A DNA stretch of 64,000 nucleotides. Source: Liquidambar formosana. Taxonomy: Eukaryota; Streptophyta; Magnoliopsida; Saxifragales; Altingiaceae. The stretch is taken from assembly GCA_039720395.1 (NCBI GenBank), contig CM077828.1, forward strand, positions 25,462,717 through 25,526,716. Direction: 5' to 3'. Position numbers and translations under genes: made by a program. Of this stretch, positions 26,701 to 38,497 are shown in pieces; position 1 is the first letter of the stretch, and each line of letters starts with the position of its first letter. The notes beneath the pieces were generated by a model, which saw only the letters and a list, made by a program, of their open reading frames with translations, was not told where the DNA came from and searched no databases.

Positions 26701-27068
26701 CAAAACCCCAAAGCACAAGACACCCACAAACAAATTCCCAAACCCACAACGAAGAATGAAACCCTAATCAAGGTTCGAGTTCAACTCACCTCATCTTCTG
26801 CAGCACAATGATACTTATAAGCAAGCTTGAGGAACTCGAATCGCCGGTGGAGGTCCAGGACCAGGTCGCGACCATAACACCCACTCTCCGACGCCTCCCC
26901 CGCAACACGACGGAGCTCTGCCAGCTCCGCCCGCAAGGCCTTGTGAAAGAAAACCAGCAAAAGGATCGGAGTGTCGGCGAGTCGGACACCCGAAAAAGAT
27001 TCCCCCGCGTCCGTGTCCGTGTCCGTGTCCGTGTCCGGCGCCCATGGAGGAGAATCGGCGCTGCCCAT
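17729..27068 (-). CDS. BTSL: BRUTUS-like hemerythrin/CHY/RING E3 ubiquitin ligase
   Basis: A complete gene of 12 exons, about 1274 residues, the size of Arabidopsis BTS/BTSL1/BTSL2. Exons: 27068-26790, 25523-25305, 24307-24113, 24033-23690, 23536-23305, 23052-21323, 20760-20542, 20438-20301, 20081-19847, 19755-19696, 18203-18132, 17830-17729 (TGA). All junctions are GT-AG and keep frame. There are three hemerythrin-type helical units: the first (FFHKALRAEL, YHCAAEDE, HMMKEEQQ) and third (FFHKALKKDL, SHSDTEDE, DHVHREEIE) keep His/Glu iron ligands, the middle one is degenerate. Then follow a CHY zinc finger (FGCKHYKRNC), a CTCHY finger, a RING (CPICHEY, CGHLMHSAC, CPIC) and a C-terminal zinc ribbon (CNDC, CSYCGS). 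Known family members bind iron and mark iron-deficiency bHLH factors for degradation. The ATG at 27068 was chosen because upstream in-frame codons start only with GTG. An N-terminal DT repeat comes from a tandem hexamer (27010-27036). Confidence 0.95.
17915..18082 (-). mobile_element. tRNA-derived SINE (Au-SINE-like) in a BRUTUS-like intron
   Basis: Read on the minus strand it begins GGGGCCATTGTCTAGTG, resembling a pol III A box, with a B-box-like GGTTTGAGTC further on, and then a conserved-looking tail. The layout resembles the Au-SINE family of plants. It lies in the last intron of the BRUTUS-like gene, in sense orientation to it. No clear target duplication was found. Confidence 0.55.
18358..18563 (+). 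mobile_element. Small solo LTR (206 bp) with 5-bp target duplication
   Basis: It starts TGTTAGAGTATTAGAG and ends GCAATCTAACA, so the termini are TG...CA and form the short inverted repeat TGTTAGA/TCTAACA. It is flanked by identical ACAAT copies (18353-18357 and 18564-18568). An internal TATA-like ATATATAAGGG is near 18437. Size and structure fit a copia or TRIM LTR reduced to a solo copy by recombination. It lies in the intron 18204-19695 of the BRUTUS-like gene, antisense to it. Confidence 0.85.
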
Positions 27069-29918
27069 CCACCGTGCCACCGCCACCCACCATCAACGGC
27101 AAGAGGAGAAAGTGAGCGGCAGGAAAATCGAGCATTGGGAGTGCATATGAGGATTTAACAGTGTAATTTGTGCAGTTTAAGTTTCTCTCTGTCTTGCTCT
27201 GGTCTGTCCTTTGGGCTTTGGAAGTTTAAATTACTATTTTTAATGTTGTTTTTTTAGTATTTTGCCACGGAGCATGAAAGAGACGTTGGACCTAACGGCC
27301 AACGGTGAAGGGATTTGGTTTTTTGCTGTTGAGTAATGGTGTCCACACTCCTCAATTGCGCGTGGTCAGACGCCCCAATTAGTGCTGGAATTTGTACTCT
27401 TCTTTGGGACTGATTTTCATTTCTAATTTTTTGGTACTTCGACCCTTCTTCTTACCTCGTTAAGTTTAAGGTTAACGAGGAGTCATATAAGGTTAGCAGA
27501 AAGTGCGCCTATTGTCACTCTATGTAGCAAAGATGTAAGGATTATTGTTGTTGTTGTTTCGATTTGGGGAAGAAGACCAATTTCTATTCATTGTCTTTAG
27601 TGATTTACTGTTTGGAAAGGCACCTTAGTCCCGTTCACCAGTAATAGTTCTTCCACCTTCATTACTCTCTTCTAACTCAAAACTAATCTCATTTCTCATA
27701 TGCAACGCCTAAACCACCATACTAGATCTACTCCTTGTTTTATTTCTTCGGCTACCATCCTCAAGCCTATATTTTACAACTCCATCTACCTTAAGCTTAA
27801 ACCCCCTATCCATTTAACCAAACTTTAACAAACCCATGAACCATCTTTTACTAAACTACCGTTATCTTTTGTTTAGAGTCACAGCACAATAATTATCCAA
27901 TTCTTATTTAGGGTTTTACTTACAGTTTTTGAGGTTTTGGTGTTGTTTTGGGTAATGGTTTGGAAGTACAAATCAATGTTAGTTTTGATTGGTGCAATTA
28001 TGTTAGATTTGATTAATGCAATTATGTTCATATGGGCCACCTTTATGGCGATTACTTAGATTTGGGTCATGTGTATGTAAAGTGAGAAAAATGGACGTTG
28101 TATTGTTTGCAATGATGAGTGGTGTTTGTCAATTGTATGGGTTTGTGATGATGCCGAGTTTATGAGTGTAATGGTAATGTTAATGGAGCTAGGTTTGAGA
28201 TGGAGCATGGCTGTGGGTGGTGAAGAAAGATGGATAAGATCTAACGGGTGTTGAAGGGATTTAATAACCAATGATCAAACGTAATAGTGTTGAAGAAAAA
28301 TCAACGGAAAGATGATGTGACGAGTGGATTTAGCCAAAAATGATAGTGTCATCATTGCTAAGCAATAGCTGAAATGTCTTTTTTTTCAGCTCTTGACGTG
28401 AGCCCCCTCCCCCTTCTCCGCTCCGTCAAGCCCCTCTTCCCCTCCCCCTCTCTCCCTCTCTTCCTAATGTGTTTTACGCTTTCTTAGGGGTGTGTATACA
28501 AGTCAGAATGGGAGAGAAGACGTCAAGGGTTAGATTACACTTTGAGAGGGTAGGTGTTAGGGTAATGTTTGATAGGTGAGAGAGGGTGAAAATATCTTAA
28601 GGATAAATTCTTATATTTTGTTTAATTGGGTAATATAACATTACATAAATTAAAGAGTAAGTTTGATCATGTGTAATATATCCTAAATATTTCATATCGT
28701 CACGATTGTTCATGACATGTGCCCACACATAACGTTTATAGACGATTATATTTATGCGAAATAATTCAAAATATCCCGCACAAAAATAACACAGGTTAAA
28801 GCAAGCGTGAAATTTATCCAATTATTAGGACGAAGTACTACTAGTCTACTACTACTTCATTACTATTGGAGAGTGACTCCTACATCCTACGCCAACGTGT
28901 AGGTTTTGATTTCCTCTTTAGCCATTGGTCAATTTTCCCGCGCTATGGTCACTTAATTACCTTCTATTATGATTCACCATTATCCATAATTTCTCGTGTA
29001 GAAACATGACATTACTCGCACTTCTAAAGCTGACATTTATCCATATCGTATATTCTTCCTAAACCACCTCGTAATGATCTCACTTTTGTACCATCTGTTG
29101 ATCATATAGAGCGAGTTCACGTTTTTCTATACTCGAGAGAGTACTGCATGTGCAAGTCCTAGGTCTATTAAGTACAAAAGATGCATCGCCCATGCCGGCC
29201 GTACCTTGTCAGCACGTGAGGTCCGGTCAACGTCTTGAGAATATTTTTTTTACTGGTTCTGCCGTCGGCAGTCGCGCGTGTGTCCCTCGGGTCCGACACG
29301 GGCTCTCCTGTGTCGCCACGTTCCCTGCCTTGCCTTCGGCTTAGGTATCTTTCCCACTGGCTATGGTGATTCAGCTTCCTGGTTATTATTATATAATAAA
29401 ATTGTAACACTGATTTATGATTACATGGGCCCTTAGGCCACGATTAGATGTTAACTAAGATTTAAACATAATTATTGAAAACATTGTTATTGTTACCATT
29501 ATCATTATTATTATTTTTTTTCTTTTTTCTTTTTTTATAATGAAAACCTTCTTTCTAAAGTTTTAACAGATATTTTACTTGTTTCACTTAAAAAATACGG
29601 AAGTTAATAGTCAAAGAGATTTTGATTACTTCCCCGATCTTGCAAGTGATCGATTGTGTTAATTGAAATAAATCAATTAAAAACTTGAAATGATAATGGG
29701 GCACTAAAACATCTCTAAGCTTTAAAAGGTGGGAGCCCTAAAACAATTCTAGCAATATTGATTTGTAATCCCATTTGGTAAAACAAATCAATGTTCATAA
29801 AGGTCTCAAGTTCGACTTTTCTCATTGGTCAATCACCAGCATAGTGTCCATTTAAACTGTTTATGCATCTGATTATATTTTTTTTTTTGGTTATGTTTTT
29901 TTCCCCTAAAAACCAATG
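27069..29918. other. Intergenic: BRUTUS-like upstream region and unassigned DNA
   Basis: The first few hundred bases form the 5' leader and promoter of the minus-strand BRUTUS-like gene; I could not pick out a convincing cis element. Beyond that is AT-rich DNA without a gene. It includes a pyrimidine-rich patch at about 28400-28470 and a GC-rich patch at about 29180-29345 whose 64-codon frame I do not recognise. Confidence 0.55.
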
Positions 29919-30216
29919 TTATTAAACCTGGATTGAATCGGCCGGTCAGACCAGTGACTTAGGCATTTGTCCGGTTCGAGTTCATGTGTGGATCGTTTAT
30001 GCAATAGAACCGGTATCACCCGCTCAAACCGGCCGAATTATTAGTGAATCGGTACCAAACCGGTCTGGTTGAACCGTTAACATATAAGGAACACTAATTA
30101 AAATTCAACATAGTGGGATTTGAACCCTAGAAAGCAACCCAGTAGGGAACGCTAAGAACCACTAGTCCACGTGTTTACAAATCTACTCTTTTTACTATTT
30201 ATATTTTAAGAATGCA

Positions 30217-30263
<47 letters not shown>

Positions 30264-30418
30264 TAATTTTTATACATATTTTTTTCTTTTTAGTAATTAT
30301 TTTCTTTTTTATTAATTTTTTAATTATAATTCTGGTCCGACCAGTGACTCGACGGTTGAACCAGTGATCCGGTTACCCGACTTCTCAACCGGGTCAATGA
30401 CCGGTCCAGGTTTAATAA
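29919..30418. mobile_element. MITE-like element with inverted ends rich in CCGG
   Basis: The left end TTATTAAACCTGGA is matched by an exact inverted copy TCCAGGTTTAATAA at the right. Both arms hold CCGGTC/GACCGG and CCAGTGA motifs. The interior has no coding potential and includes a (TA)n block at about 30222-30256. The target duplication is ambiguous because the edge is AT-rich (possibly TTA or TTATTA), so the superfamily is not assigned. Confidence 0.7.
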
Positions 30419-31175
30419 TTATGCTAAAAACTCATAAGGCCTTTTTGGGCTCGAAAATCAACATTTACAGTGTTGTAGAGAGCTACCACATAATGCTCGA
30501 AATAAGCTTTCTAATACCATAAGTTTTGCACAATTTTGATAACCAAGCAAAAAATTATGGCCGTTCGAACTTATGCCACAAAAAAAAAAAAAATGATAAA
30601 TAACTTATTAAAGATCAAGGAATGCGGGTGTTTAACTTGCATTTCTTTGGCTCCAAAAAGTCCAATTAAAAATTTGCTTCGCGTTCTACATCATTCTTTT
30701 ATTTTATTTATTTATTTTTTAGGTATATCATTCTGGGTGGTGATAAGTAGGACGAGAGATGCAAAGCCGAATAGGGGGCCGACTGATGTGTTGGTGTTCT
30801 ACTCGTTGATACAAAAAACTAACGCTCAAAGAATCTCACACATCCATATCAAAAAGACTAAAAACCCACTTTCCAATTTGTGTAGTATATCCAACAGAAA
30901 ATCACGCTCAAAATCAAAGCAAGAATCACGCTCAGTATATAAAGAACCAAAGATCTTTATTTTGAAAATTCAGATAAAAACCAGAAAAGGAAAGAAATTA
31001 AAAAAAAAATCAAGATAAAAATCAGAAAATTAAAAACTGAGATAAACTCGTTAAACATACCTAGATGCAATCAGATGCAACAAAAAAATAAAGATAAAAA
31101 AAATTAGATCCAACCTAGGGATGAAATTCTTGAGAAAAATTACATTGAAATTATCTAGATTATTAGGATAATTAT
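30419..31175. other. Unassigned intergenic DNA
   Basis: AT-rich sequence ending at the target site of the large solo LTR. The open frame at 30536-31018 is low-complexity Lys/Ser rich and is not supported as a gene. Confidence 0.5.
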
Positions 31176-31757
31176 TGTAATACCCGTAATTTTTAAATAG
31201 GGTATTAAGGGTTTAATCTATGGTTAACGTAGTTAATCTCTTGATTTTTCGAATGATTTCATGCATGGGTAATGCATGTGTATGATATTATAACGTTGGA
31301 TGTGTTTGGATGCTTGTTTGGAGCATTGAGTATCTTTAGGGTGCGTTTAGCCTTATTTGCAACTTAAGGGTTTAAGTTGCTGAAATTTGGCTAAGTGTGG
31401 GGGAAAAAGTGAATTTTCGTAAATTTTCGTTTTAAAGGATAATTTTTGGCGGTAATGGGAGTTTATAATATTACAAGACATTGGTGATTTTATGGGATTT
31501 TATTAGCATGTTTGGATTGGGTTCCACGCATGTTTGTTTTAGGAAAATCTGTCGGGAGACGGATTTTGTACTAAAACTAGAAAATGAGATTTTGATATAT
31601 TGGGTATTTGATTTTTTTGATATTTTATTTGGATTCAAATGGGGGGTTATTTGCTTATTTTCATTAAATAACTTAAAGTAAAAGGGAGAATAAAGAATGG
31701 AGAAGATTTACTTAAATGTTTTTAATGAAATAAGGCAGTGTATGTGCTGAAGTGGAT

Positions 31758-31893
31758 GTAGTTGACTACAAGTGCTATGTAGTCGACTACAAGTCATGAT
31801 GTAGTCGACTACATCTTTCATGTAGTCGACTAAATGGGTCATTTTAGCATTCTGGAATGTTTAGTCGACTACACATTGCATGTAGTCGACTAT
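31758..31893. promoter_or_regulatory. Six 12-bp near-palindromes in the LTR U3, upstream of the TATA box
   Basis: Copies of GTAGTCGACTAC or near-variants start at 31758 (GTAGTTGACTAC), 31779, 31801, 31822 (ends AA), 31861 (starts TT) and 31882 (ends AT). Start-to-start spacing is 21, 22, 21, 39 and 21 bases, about two helical turns in four of five steps. The last copy lies 65 bases before the TATA box. This arrangement suggests an array of binding sites for a dimeric factor on one face of the helix. The first copy also contains a W-box core TTGACT. The function is inferred. Confidence 0.75.
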
Positions 31894-33083
31894 ATCACTC
31901 GGATTTGGCCAAAATCCATGTTTTTAAGTGGTGAAATGACGCATATGCCCCCACCCCTTTATATATACCCTTAAGCCCGACCTTGGGGGCTTGATTTCTG
32001 GTTTTGGCTTGGGAGAGAGCTAGAGAGAGAGAGAGAGGACGTGGGGGAGAGAATGGGTGTTGGATGAGTTTCTTTCCTCAATTTCCCTGGGGTTTTTGCA
32101 TTTTTGGGTACTTTCTCTCCATTTCCAGCTAGGGTTCACTCTTGGATGGCATGGGGGAGCATCATTCATGGCATTCGGAGTTAGGGTTTCTTGTTTGGGC
32201 TCATACATGTGTTCTTAGAGCTTGCTCTTGGTGGGTTGAGCTCGGATTTCGTGAGATTGGGCATAGATGTTCATCCTCACCAATTCCTTTGCATTTTAGA
32301 GGTATTTTCTCACACTTAAGGGTTAGGGTTTGTATTCTTTTTAGGGTTTATCAACTCATTCTCACATTTATGGGTTTATTTATGCATATTGGGTGTTTTG
32401 ATGGTGGTTTGGAGTTGGAACCTCCATTATCTTCATCAACTAAGGCGTTTGGGAACTAGGGCTTGGTTTTGGAGCTTGCATGTGCACGCTAGGGCTTGGA
32501 TTTCACACCCACAACACACAAGGATGCATTTTCCACACATTTGGTTGAGGTAGGTGCAATTTACATAGGTTTAAACTATTGACATGATAATATGGTATAT
32601 ATTATCATAGTATTTGGTATTCTTGGGCCTAGAATATGTATATAAATGATGTGTGGAATAAATCTTGGAATAAGATTATGTGTATTTGATAACATAAATG
32701 GGATATTATGTTTATTTATGAGCTTGGGTTATTTTATACATTCTATGGAATAGAGATGTATGGATTTTATGGTTAATTTATATATTAATTGATGTTTTTG
32801 ATTATGATTTCAAGGCTATAATCATAATGAGAGTTTATGTTGTTTATCATCATTTTGGGTATAATTATGATGTTATTTGATTATGGGTTATATACCATAT
32901 CTTGGAGATGATTTTGGTTAAAAATCATGTTATGGTTTATTGCATTGCATGTTGGGCATAATCATGCATTAAATGGATTTAATGAATACTGGGTAAAAGT
33001 ATTGCATAAAAAGGGGTCATTGGAATTGGACTACTTGCAGTCAATGGGACTTTGCGGTGTTTTCCATTCCTTTGGTCCTGGGG

Positions 33084-33163
33084 TACTTTCCGGTTCCAGG
33101 TAGGAACCCTTGTGTTCCCGAATCAGAGGCTACTTTCCGGTTCCAGGTAGGAACCCTTGTGTT
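33084..33163. repeat. Two-copy 47-bp tandem repeat inside the solo LTR
   Basis: A 33-base unit starting TACTTTCCGGTTCCAGG is repeated exactly at 33084 and 33131, with a short spacer, just upstream of the 3' part of the LTR. Confidence 0.9.
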
Positions 33164-33868
33164 GTCCTCTTGGAGGTTGGGTTTAAATCCTCCGTTTCCG
33201 CGCGAAGACTCCTGCGGGAGTGGTTGGTAATTAATGGAATTATTGTAAATTGGACATGAGTCACATGCATTTGGTATCATGCATTATTTATTTTAAGTCA
33301 TGGATTATAACTTATTTCGGATTTGTCATATACTTGGTTAGTATATACGGTTTTAAATGATATAATTGGTTTTAATTATATCATTGCTTTAGTTTACTAT
33401 GTCAAATTGTATCTACTGAGTCGTCGGACTCACGCCTATTATTTTAAATGTTTTTCAGATAATCCAGAGATTGGTTATGCTATCTTGGGCGGAAGATGCT
33501 CTTAGTGGAATTTCTTTCAGTTAATTGTTAACGTATTTTCATGGGAAAGAATATGTATTAAGTGGGTTTCTATTGGGTTAATGTAAATGTAATTTAAATC
33601 AGGGTTGTAATTTTAATTATTTATGGTTGTATACGTGGAATGCGATGCATGGGATGATGCCACTTACATGGATGACAGGAAATTTTATGTATGGATTTTG
33701 TAACAGGTTTTCACGATGGTATGTCCTAATTACGGATGGGTCATGCCGAAAATTTTAAAAATGTTGAGGATTTTAACACGTGTCATCCATGCCTTAACAA
33801 AGGATTTATTAAAGAAAAAGCTTGTTTTATTATCATTGATCACAGCTTAATTAATTTGGGTCGTGACA

Positions 33869-34829
33869 ATTATTTAGAATTATCTATAAATTAAAGATAA
33901 TTATCTTGAAAAATCAATATAATTTGAGATAATTATCCTTAAAAACACGATAAATATCCCGATCCAAATTATACATATCCTGATCCAAATGATACAACCA
34001 GTAGCCAAAAAAAAAAAAAGGGAAGATGGAGAAGAACCACGCAAATTGACTATGTATTCCATCAAGAACGAGGTGAAGCCACCGCATAAATCACACCCTT
34101 CAATCTCCTCGAACAGTGGCAGGTTGTGGTCGAAGTCTCACTATGCAAACCGCACCCATCCTTCATACTCCAAGATTAGATCTGGCCATGCATGAACACA
34201 CTAGATAAAAAAAATATCTGAATATAAGAAAGAGAAAGTTGAAATCGCTAGAGTTTTAATCGTGCTGGGATTTTTGGGTATTTGATGGTGAGTTCCCCAA
34301 AATGCAGGTGCTGCACCAAACGCTGGTGGTTGTTTCTTATTGTAAGTGATCAACCAATCTGCTTGTGGCTTCCAAATAAGTCACTTCCGGCTAAAAGTGG
34401 AGCTCTTTTTGGGGTGGATGTTCATGTTTTGTGGTGGGTAGAACCGTAGAAGGGAGAGAGAGCTTTCTAGAAGGGGACAGGTTCTATCTTATGAAGAGAA
34501 AGAGAGAGGGGTCCGTACAAGGAGATAAGGAAGAGAGATTTTTGCTAGTGCGTGGGATTGTGCTTGTTTTATCATGAGGGGTAAAATTGTATTTTTTGCA
34601 ATTTCGGTCCTTGAGTCGGTCCTACGGACTCATCTCAACAATCATTTTCCATATCATTCTACATCAAGAATATATGTTAGTATGTATGTTCCCAAAAGAA
34701 ATGATATATTTTCTTGGAGGCCTATTAAAAAAGGAGGGAAAAGGCTCATATTAGGGCTATTCGTAAAGGCCTATAAAATGGGTCCCCAATCTGTTCGAGA
34801 CTACAGATGAGACAGTCAGACAAAGTGAA
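33869..34829. other. Unassigned intergenic DNA
   Basis: The sequence continues the target DNA interrupted by the solo LTR. Short open frames here are not convincing. A purine-rich stretch lies at about 34450-34560. Confidence 0.5.
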
Positions 34830-35227
34830 GGGAACGGCTATTGCAACCCCTATTTTTATCACGTCATCCTTTTCTTTTTGGTTTTTAAGATTTCATGAAA
34901 AATATAAAATGTTTTTATAAAAATCGATCGCTTGGTCTATTAGAAAACATCATTTTGAACGACTTTGTAGAAAAAAGTTTTTCCAAAATCTATCGTTTAG
35001 GTAAACTTTTTAGCAAAAAATGAAATAAATGTTATAAATGGCTAAAAAGTATATTTAAACCATAGATTTAGGAAAAATTTTCTTTTATAAAATTATTCAA
35101 AATGATGTTTTTTAATGGACATTATGGCCGGTTTTCATCAAAACCTTTTATATTTTGCATAAAACCTTAAAAACCTAAAGGATGGGGGGTGGGGTGATAA
35201 GAATGGGGAGTTGCAATAACCATTCCC
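34830..35227. mobile_element. Mutator-like foldback MITE, copy A
   Basis: The two halves are long inverted repeats of each other over most of the length. The left end GGGAACGGCTATTGCAAC matches the inverted right end GGGAATGGTTATTGCAAC, and the arms share ATGAAAAATATAAAA and AAAACATCATTTTGAA. It is flanked by 9-bp CAAAGTGAA (34821-34829) and CAAAGTAAA (35228-35236), one mismatch, as expected for Mutator-like elements. It has no coding content. Related copies occur at 45895-46420, 46469-46863 and, more diverged, 59545-59930. Confidence 0.78.
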
Positions 35228-36726
35228 CAAAGTAAATCACCATATCAATGGCCTGTCTTTTAACCTAAATAGGCCCAAGAGTCCATATAGCATGTCAAAT
35301 TTAATCATTTGTCCACCGAAACTTGAAGCTCCATCTTTGTATCATTTGTCCACTAGGCCGAGCGTTATGTTGCGGCCCTTTTTTTTTTTTTTTGTTGGTA
35401 CGAGGATGAATCTCTTCGGTTTGTCCTCTGTGACTTCAGAATCGACACCTAATGCTGGTTAATTGGAGTAAGATAGAGAAGCAAACCCCAGATGTGTGCA
35501 CTGGCCCCACAAGTCCACAATACACACCTAATACCTAATGCTGCAAGCTTAGGGCTTAGGACTTATGAGGAAAAAAAAAAAAGAAGCAAGCCAGCCTTCA
35601 TAGCACTTGTGACTTAAAATTTTGAAAAAAAAAACAGCATCAATTTGATAGATAAATGCATTGTTTATTGTTCTTTATGTGGTAATGGTTGTTTATTATA
35701 TTCTTTTTTACCTAAAGCATTACCACTATAAAAAAATAATAATAATAATTCTGATTGAGGGTGGCATCATTATTCATTAGGCGTGTTTTTTAAAAGATTT
35801 CTACTCCCGTAGTAAATTAGAAGGCGACTTGTATTCTTACTTCTTACCCCCACAAAAATAAAACAAAATAAAATCCTTGCAGCTTTATTTTATTTTATTT
35901 ATTTTAAGATTTTGAGGGAAGGGAGCTCTTTGGGTAGATTATTTTTAATGTTTAATTTTTAATTTTTAGAATTTATTTATCAGGATTTTAGGAGTGTTTC
36001 GGTGCTTAATGGTTTCTAGGGTGTTTTTATTTTTATTTTTTAATCTAATTTTAAATTAATTTCTTTGCACCAAAAAATAAAATAAAATGTAATATCACAT
36101 ATTTATCGACAATTCAAAACTTCTACCTTGTACTTAAGATCAAAACCACCGCATAGATTTCATCATATAGTTGACAGATAATGAAATACAACCCATTAAA
36201 TTTTAAATTCAGTTTTTGCTTGCAAAATGCAAACAAAACTGAATAAATCGCACCTAGAAAAAAAAAACCTGAATAAATCGCGACCCCACAAGTCGACTTT
36301 ACTTGAGAAATAAGGAGAATTATGAGCATCAGTCCAATTGTAGTCCCATCATTTGAAATGTGAAGTCTTAATCAAATGTACCTGGTTCTTTTTATGGCCA
36401 AATTCAATCCGATTAATGTCCCAATACAAAGAACTCAATGCCCTTGAAGATATATAGAATCCAAATCAAACACGTGGACCCATCTTCTAGGAATTCTTGT
36501 GATGGACGTGGTTCCTTTTTATGGTCAAATGGGAACCAATGTCTTCATGCAAAGAACATAGTGGCCTTATATAAACAATTAAAACAAATAGCTTATTCAA
36601 AAAAAAAAAAAAAAAACAATTAAAACAAATAGCGTATGCATGTGGACTAACTCTTGGCTTAACCTGTCTTTTTTTTCCTTTTTTGGTTGGACTTGTGCAC
36701 TTATTTTTCATGTTTAGAGTCTAGGC

Positions 36727-36770
<44 letters not shown>

Positions 36771-37856
36771 AATTTTTTAATTTTTTGGGTTTGATGGTCA
36801 GGGTGTTCGGATTAGCTTGTGTGCATCTCAACTATAAATCTCTTTCTAGACAATCTTAAGGACGCATTCTCCCACATCGACTTGGTACATTTATGAATTA
36901 ATTCATATATTACTCCCTACAGGAATCGAACTCAGGTTAATAGAATGTTTAGATTCTAATCTTAATTACTTGATGGGTGTGAACACTTAATTTTTTTGTT
37001 TTTTTTTTTTGGGAAAATTAGTGGGAAGTCCATATGCAAGGACTTAATGGAGGCATAAATCCTCTTAAATTTCTTATCTAGCCACAAGTTCAAAAATGAG
37101 TTGGAAGTTGGAACATTACCGTCTAATTGTAAATTAGATTTATATTTTCTTTTAATGATAGATTTGCCTTGCTGACTGTAGTGATAAGAAGTCCCATTAT
37201 GTTATGGCATCTATTTGGGGTTTTGCCTCATGATACACGGTATTTGAGAAGATTTCATATCTGAAAAATATTATCCACTATTCAAATTTGAATTTTGAGA
37301 AAATATCATGGAGCAAGCTAACGTTTTATATTTTGTGCTTTAAATTTTTTTTATTGAGTTTTCTATGTAACCCACTTGAATTATAAGCAAAATATAAAGT
37401 TACATGTTTAGAAAAAGCTCAGTTGATAATTATGCAATAACACAAATTTTTGGAAAACGCATTAAAAATTGTTTTAAGTTTCTGAATTTAAAACAATTAC
37501 CCGTAACTGATTTCAACACTTGTCATTTTTTGTTTATCAAATGTAACTGTGTATAGATGTAATTGTTTTCAATACTTTTATTTACTATTTAAATTTGAAA
37601 TTGTTTTAAGAACTTGTCATAATAATCACATGTAACTGTTATCAAAATAGAACACAATAACTTGTAACTATTAATAAAAAAACTATAACAATTAGATGTA
37701 ATTGTTACCAAAATAGTTACATGTAAATAATTGCATTATATTCACAAAATCATTTTACATTCATGTAACTGGTTTCCAACCTAGAATATACCTTCATACA
37801 AAGATATATTAACAATTTGAGCATCAAAATATATGCATAATTTATTATTCATATAA
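35228..37856. other. Unassigned AT-rich intergenic DNA with homopolymers
   Basis: No gene seen. It contains a T33-type run at about 36731-36763 and simple AT-rich stretches. A possible SINE is noted separately at 36880-36990. Confidence 0.5.
36880..36990 (-). mobile_element. Possible tRNA-derived SINE fragment
   Basis: The minus strand contains CCTGAGTTCGATTCCTG (36920-36936), close to the pol III B box GGTTCGANTCC, in a setting like plant SINEs. The A box is not clear and no target duplication was found. Confidence 0.35.
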
Positions 37857-38497
37857 TTGCTCACGATTTTTGGAAATATTATATTCACGATTTTTGGTTC
37901 AGGAACTAGAACCAATACTTCTGTTACCAGGGAGAGCGGAGTGCAAAGGTGGTATCCCCCGCCAGGTCCCCTTTTCAAACTCAATACTGATGAGGCTTGG
38001 ATAACAAAAGATGGTATAGGTGGGGTGGGGATTGTGATTAGGGATGAATGTGGTTTGTTTATCGCAGGGATGGCTAAAAAAATCCAGTTCATGAGTAGTG
38101 CACAAATGGTGGAAGCTATAGCCCTCCGAGAGGGGATCCGTTTCGCCTTAGATACAAGTATCAAAGGTTTTGTGGTTGAGGCTGATGCGAAAGGCATAAT
38201 AGAAGGCTTAAGGAACAAGAAACTAGTGCCGGTAGAAGTGTAGATAGTGTGTGAGGATATCAAGCAATTGGCAAGTAAAGCACGTGTTACAGACTTTAGC
38301 TATGTGCCCAGGAAGTGTAACCGGGCTGCAGATGCAGTGGCTAAGTTTGCTCTTAGGGTGGATGTCCCTGATGTATGGATGGAAATCCCTCCTTCTTGGC
38401 TGTCCTCTTTTCTTGAGGAGGATATGTCCTCAGTTTTGTAACCTTTATGGTTTTCTTTTGAATAAATTTATCTTCTACCGTTTGAAAAAAAAAAAAA
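37857..38497 (+). mobile_element. 5'-truncated LINE 3' end with RNase H domain and poly(A)
   Basis: One frame (37857-38441) encodes an RNase H fold: LNTDEAW (first Asp), AIALREGIRFAL with the preceding Glu, VVEADAKGII (Asp), and a C-terminal NRAADAVAKFAL (Asp). The frame is broken only by TAG at 38241-38243. It is followed by a 3' tail and a poly(A) run at about 38484-38497. This is the archaeal-type RNase H found at the end of plant LINE ORF2 and in related host genes. The poly(A) and 5' truncation indicate a retroposed copy. Confidence 0.8.

Larger units (their letters stand above)
31176..33868 (+). mobile_element. Large solo LTR (2.69 kb), Ty3/gypsy (Tekay-like)
   Basis: It begins TGTAATACCCGTAA and ends GGGTCGTGACA, giving TG...CA termini, and is flanked by identical 5-bp ATTAT (31171-31175 and 33869-33873). 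There is no internal protein-coding region or second LTR, so it is a solo LTR. A TATA box (TTTATATATACC, about 31958-31969) lies roughly 785 bases in. A motif near the 3' end, CTGAGTCGTCGGACTCACG (about 33416), resembles the conserved CTGAG-GACTCAC motif of Tekay/Del chromovirus LTRs. Length also suits that lineage. The lineage name is inference; the solo-LTR structure is read directly. Confidence 0.88.

Noticed and set aside
30536..31018. 160-codon open frame, Lys/Ser rich
   Set aside because: Low-complexity AT-rich composition, no recognisable domain and no splice or promoter context; likely chance.
31176..33868. Complete LTR retrotransposon or a gene within the 2.7-kb block
   Set aside because: No second LTR, primer-binding site, polypurine tract or gag/pol; 5-bp duplications border the single LTR directly.
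33989..34195. 68-codon frame with a basic start (KKKKRE)
   Set aside because: The basic run is a translated poly(A) tract; nothing else supports a gene.
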